Part shown: positions 24,401 to 27,400 of the stretch, piece after piece
Numbering within the stretch: position 1 is the first letter of the stretch
How the letters are laid out: each line of letters opens with the position of its first letter
NCBI GenBank assembly: GCA_000969725.1
Contig: JXSR01S073063.1
Strand: one strand, 5' to 3'
From: Ophiothrix spiculata
Taxonomy: Eukaryota > Echinodermata > Ophiuroidea > Amphilepidida > Ophiotrichidae
DNA: 30,771 nucleotides
The notes under the pieces: model-generated
Told to the model about the DNA's origin: nothing
Databases searched by the model: none
Seen by the model: the letters and a program-made list of their open reading frames with translations, nothing else
Program-made: the position numbers and the translations under genes

Positions 24401-27400
24401 GAATTAATTGCTAAGAGGCTGCTTCAAAACCCAACCGACAGTTGTCCACAGGTTCTGGGCAGTTGGCTATACCTTGCAGTAATAGAAAGAATCGATTTTT
24501 CAAAATGGATCAAATTTAAATAAGAAAATTGTGTTGATCGCCAACCAAGATATTTGTTTAGTTGTATTTAGGCCATTTTTGGGACTTAAGCTAACCGACT
24601 GTGGGAATTTGGGCATACTTGAATTCAATGTTGCCCAGCTTAACCACCCAGAACTGCCATATAAACACCAGTTGAGTTTTGAAGCGGCCGCTAAACTGAT
24701 CCTGACTGCGATGGTTTAGATTAATCCATTTGGTTATCGCCTAATTGTCCTAGTCACTTCGTAGTATGTAACTAGTAAGAATAATTGGGTAGTTTTATGG
24801 AATGTGATTCAGTTGATATCTAACGAGCAATCAATTAGCTGTTTGGAATGAAACAAACTCCATGTTGGCAAATATATAAAACTTTGTGGAATTAGGCCCT
24901 GATTAACAATATTATGTTACTAATTTATTATGACTAATTTTTACATGTGTGTAGGTTAAAGTTGTAGATGAGAAAGCTTTCAAACAAGTTGTCGAAGAAG
25001 AGATTCGTAAAAATGACCGGCAAGAGAATGAAACTATGCCACAGGTCACACTCAGCACAAATAACGTAAGTAAAAGTATGGAAACTTGTGTTTATTGAGT
25101 TTTCATTTACATGCAGAAAATGTCAGTTTCAAAATATTTTGGTATTTGAATGAAACCTGGTATTTTGCATGGAATTAAAAAAACATAAGTAAAAAATGTT
25201 GACTTTACAGGAGGGTCATGGTCAATGATGAATGGTAGCAGATTAGGCCAAAAAAAAATAATTGTTGTGTTGCCCTCAAGTGAGATTTCTTAAAAATTGA
25301 GTCGGTCGGTCGGAAAATAATTTTTTTTTTATAATTTTTTTTAAAGCACCTAAAGTAGCAAAATTGGGTGCATTTTCCACTATTTTCAAAATATTTTCTC
25401 AAGAAAACACCCAATCTGAGCAAAATTGGGTGCTTTCCCGACCCTAATATTTTTTTTTTAATTTTTGAATAGGGTCGGTCGCTGAGGGCAACATAACAAT
25501 TTATTTTTTTTGGCCTTATGCCAAAGCCAAGTTGTCACAGTATTAAGGATACTGATAGCTGTAGTATGGTTAATATGCTTTGTTCATAAGCAGATCTTAT
25601 ACCACAAGATTTTATGTGTTGTCAGAAAGCTTTTTAACCTACCTTTTATCTCTTTGAACATAGAATTCCAGGGTTTGTTGTAATATTCTTTGTAGATTTA
25701 AATATGGTAGTATTCACCCTGTAGTCTCAACATTTTCAAGGTTGTGACGGTCCACATCTATGCTTATGTCTTTGAACTTGCGTTCACAATTTAAATTGGC
25801 AAACAGTAGTAACCATTTTGTTGTTTTCTTGCAGGTTGAGTTTGATGAAGTTAGGTTCATGGAATTGCAGTTCAGGACATTAGACGTAGCTAACACGGGA
25901 CAGGTGAACACAGAATTCCAGTTTGCTAACAAATTAGACGACAAACACTTTTGTAAACCATTCCTTAAAGTGGAACCTTCATCAGTCTTCTTAATGCCAG
26001 GTATGTTGGTGATCAAACCCTAGAAAGGTTTTTTCTTAATATAATAAATTTGATAAGTAGCCATTTCATTAAAGATTATTTTTATGGTAGCTTGAACGGC
26101 TATTTACACATGTCAGAAAATTAGCTATAAAGTGTATAGTTTTGGGAAATGGGAACAAAAACCTATTTCTTTTTAAAGAAAACCCTTCAATGGTAACATT
26201 TAATAAGTTTTATAATTTTATCGGCCAATTTCTTATGTTTTTCTTTATTTTTTGAAAATTCCCTAACAAATCAGAGTTTTTGAATTTTCATGTCAAGAGG
26301 GAATGTGCTATGACATTCAAATTTTAGGGGCTGGTGAAGGATCACAATAGCTAAATTCTCTTGTGGGCTTTTTGCCATAAAGTGTGTTATTATCAAAAAA
26401 AATTATTTTTTAGCTCCTAAATTTAGGCATATTTTCAAACACCTATAAATTTTTTTAGAAAAACTTTTTATTTTATAAGCCAACAAGAGAATGTTGCAAA
26501 TTTGATAAGCTTTCATTTGACACCTCTTTTGTTAAGATTGAAGCATGGGAAGTATGAATGAAAATTCTGAGAAATCTGACTATCAGTGTTTCTAGAAATT
26601 AAGGCAGTAAAATTCGGGAAGTAGAAACATTAGAAGTCTCGCGTTCGTAAACGATTAAAGAAGTTGCTTTAAATCAAAATTTGTGACAATCTGTGATCAG
26701 TTTGCAATGCAAAGAAATAAGAAAATTAGTTTCTTTTGTGAACCAGTGCCACAGAAAAAAATTATTTTGTAAATAGTATTTTTTCAGAAATTTGACAAAT
26801 TTTGTGAAATTTTCATGGTGGCCATATTTGCCATTTACAAAGTCTATGGGAAATTGAAGAATAAAAAATAGCGTAACTCAAAAACGCTTTGACAAAAAAA
26901 AAAAAGGAATACAAGTTTCTTTCATCATTCTGCACATTCTGTGAAATTTTGAACACATTCTGTGCAGGACACTGTAGCCGTTAGAACTACCTTACGAATG
27001 ACAAGAATGCTTACTTAAAATATGCTAGCAGATTTTGAATTTACCTTCTGGGATTGGAATCTACCAGGATTTCTGCATGTCATCAAGGCATCTAATGACC
27101 TTTTAAAATATCCCAACCAGAAATGTGGATATACCACCGATATTTTGTTAAGTGAAGTGAAAGAAATGGCGAATAGCATGAAGGACAACAATTAAAGCAC
27201 CAGGAAACTATGATGAACTTACAGGTGATATTATGAAAGCGGATATAAGTACTCAAAGAATTAGTCGCATCAACTACTTTGCAAATATTTGACTTTTTGG
27301 CCCCTCAAAGTGAAACTAGGTATTGAACCTTGACCTAATATGTGTAGAACTTACCTTGCATTTCCAATAATTTTCACTGCAAACGACACTGCAGATCAAT

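Noticed and set aside
24400-24720. Possible fold-back around the GTTCTGGGCAGTTGG block
   Set aside because: Pairing is short and no element boundaries or target duplication could be found.
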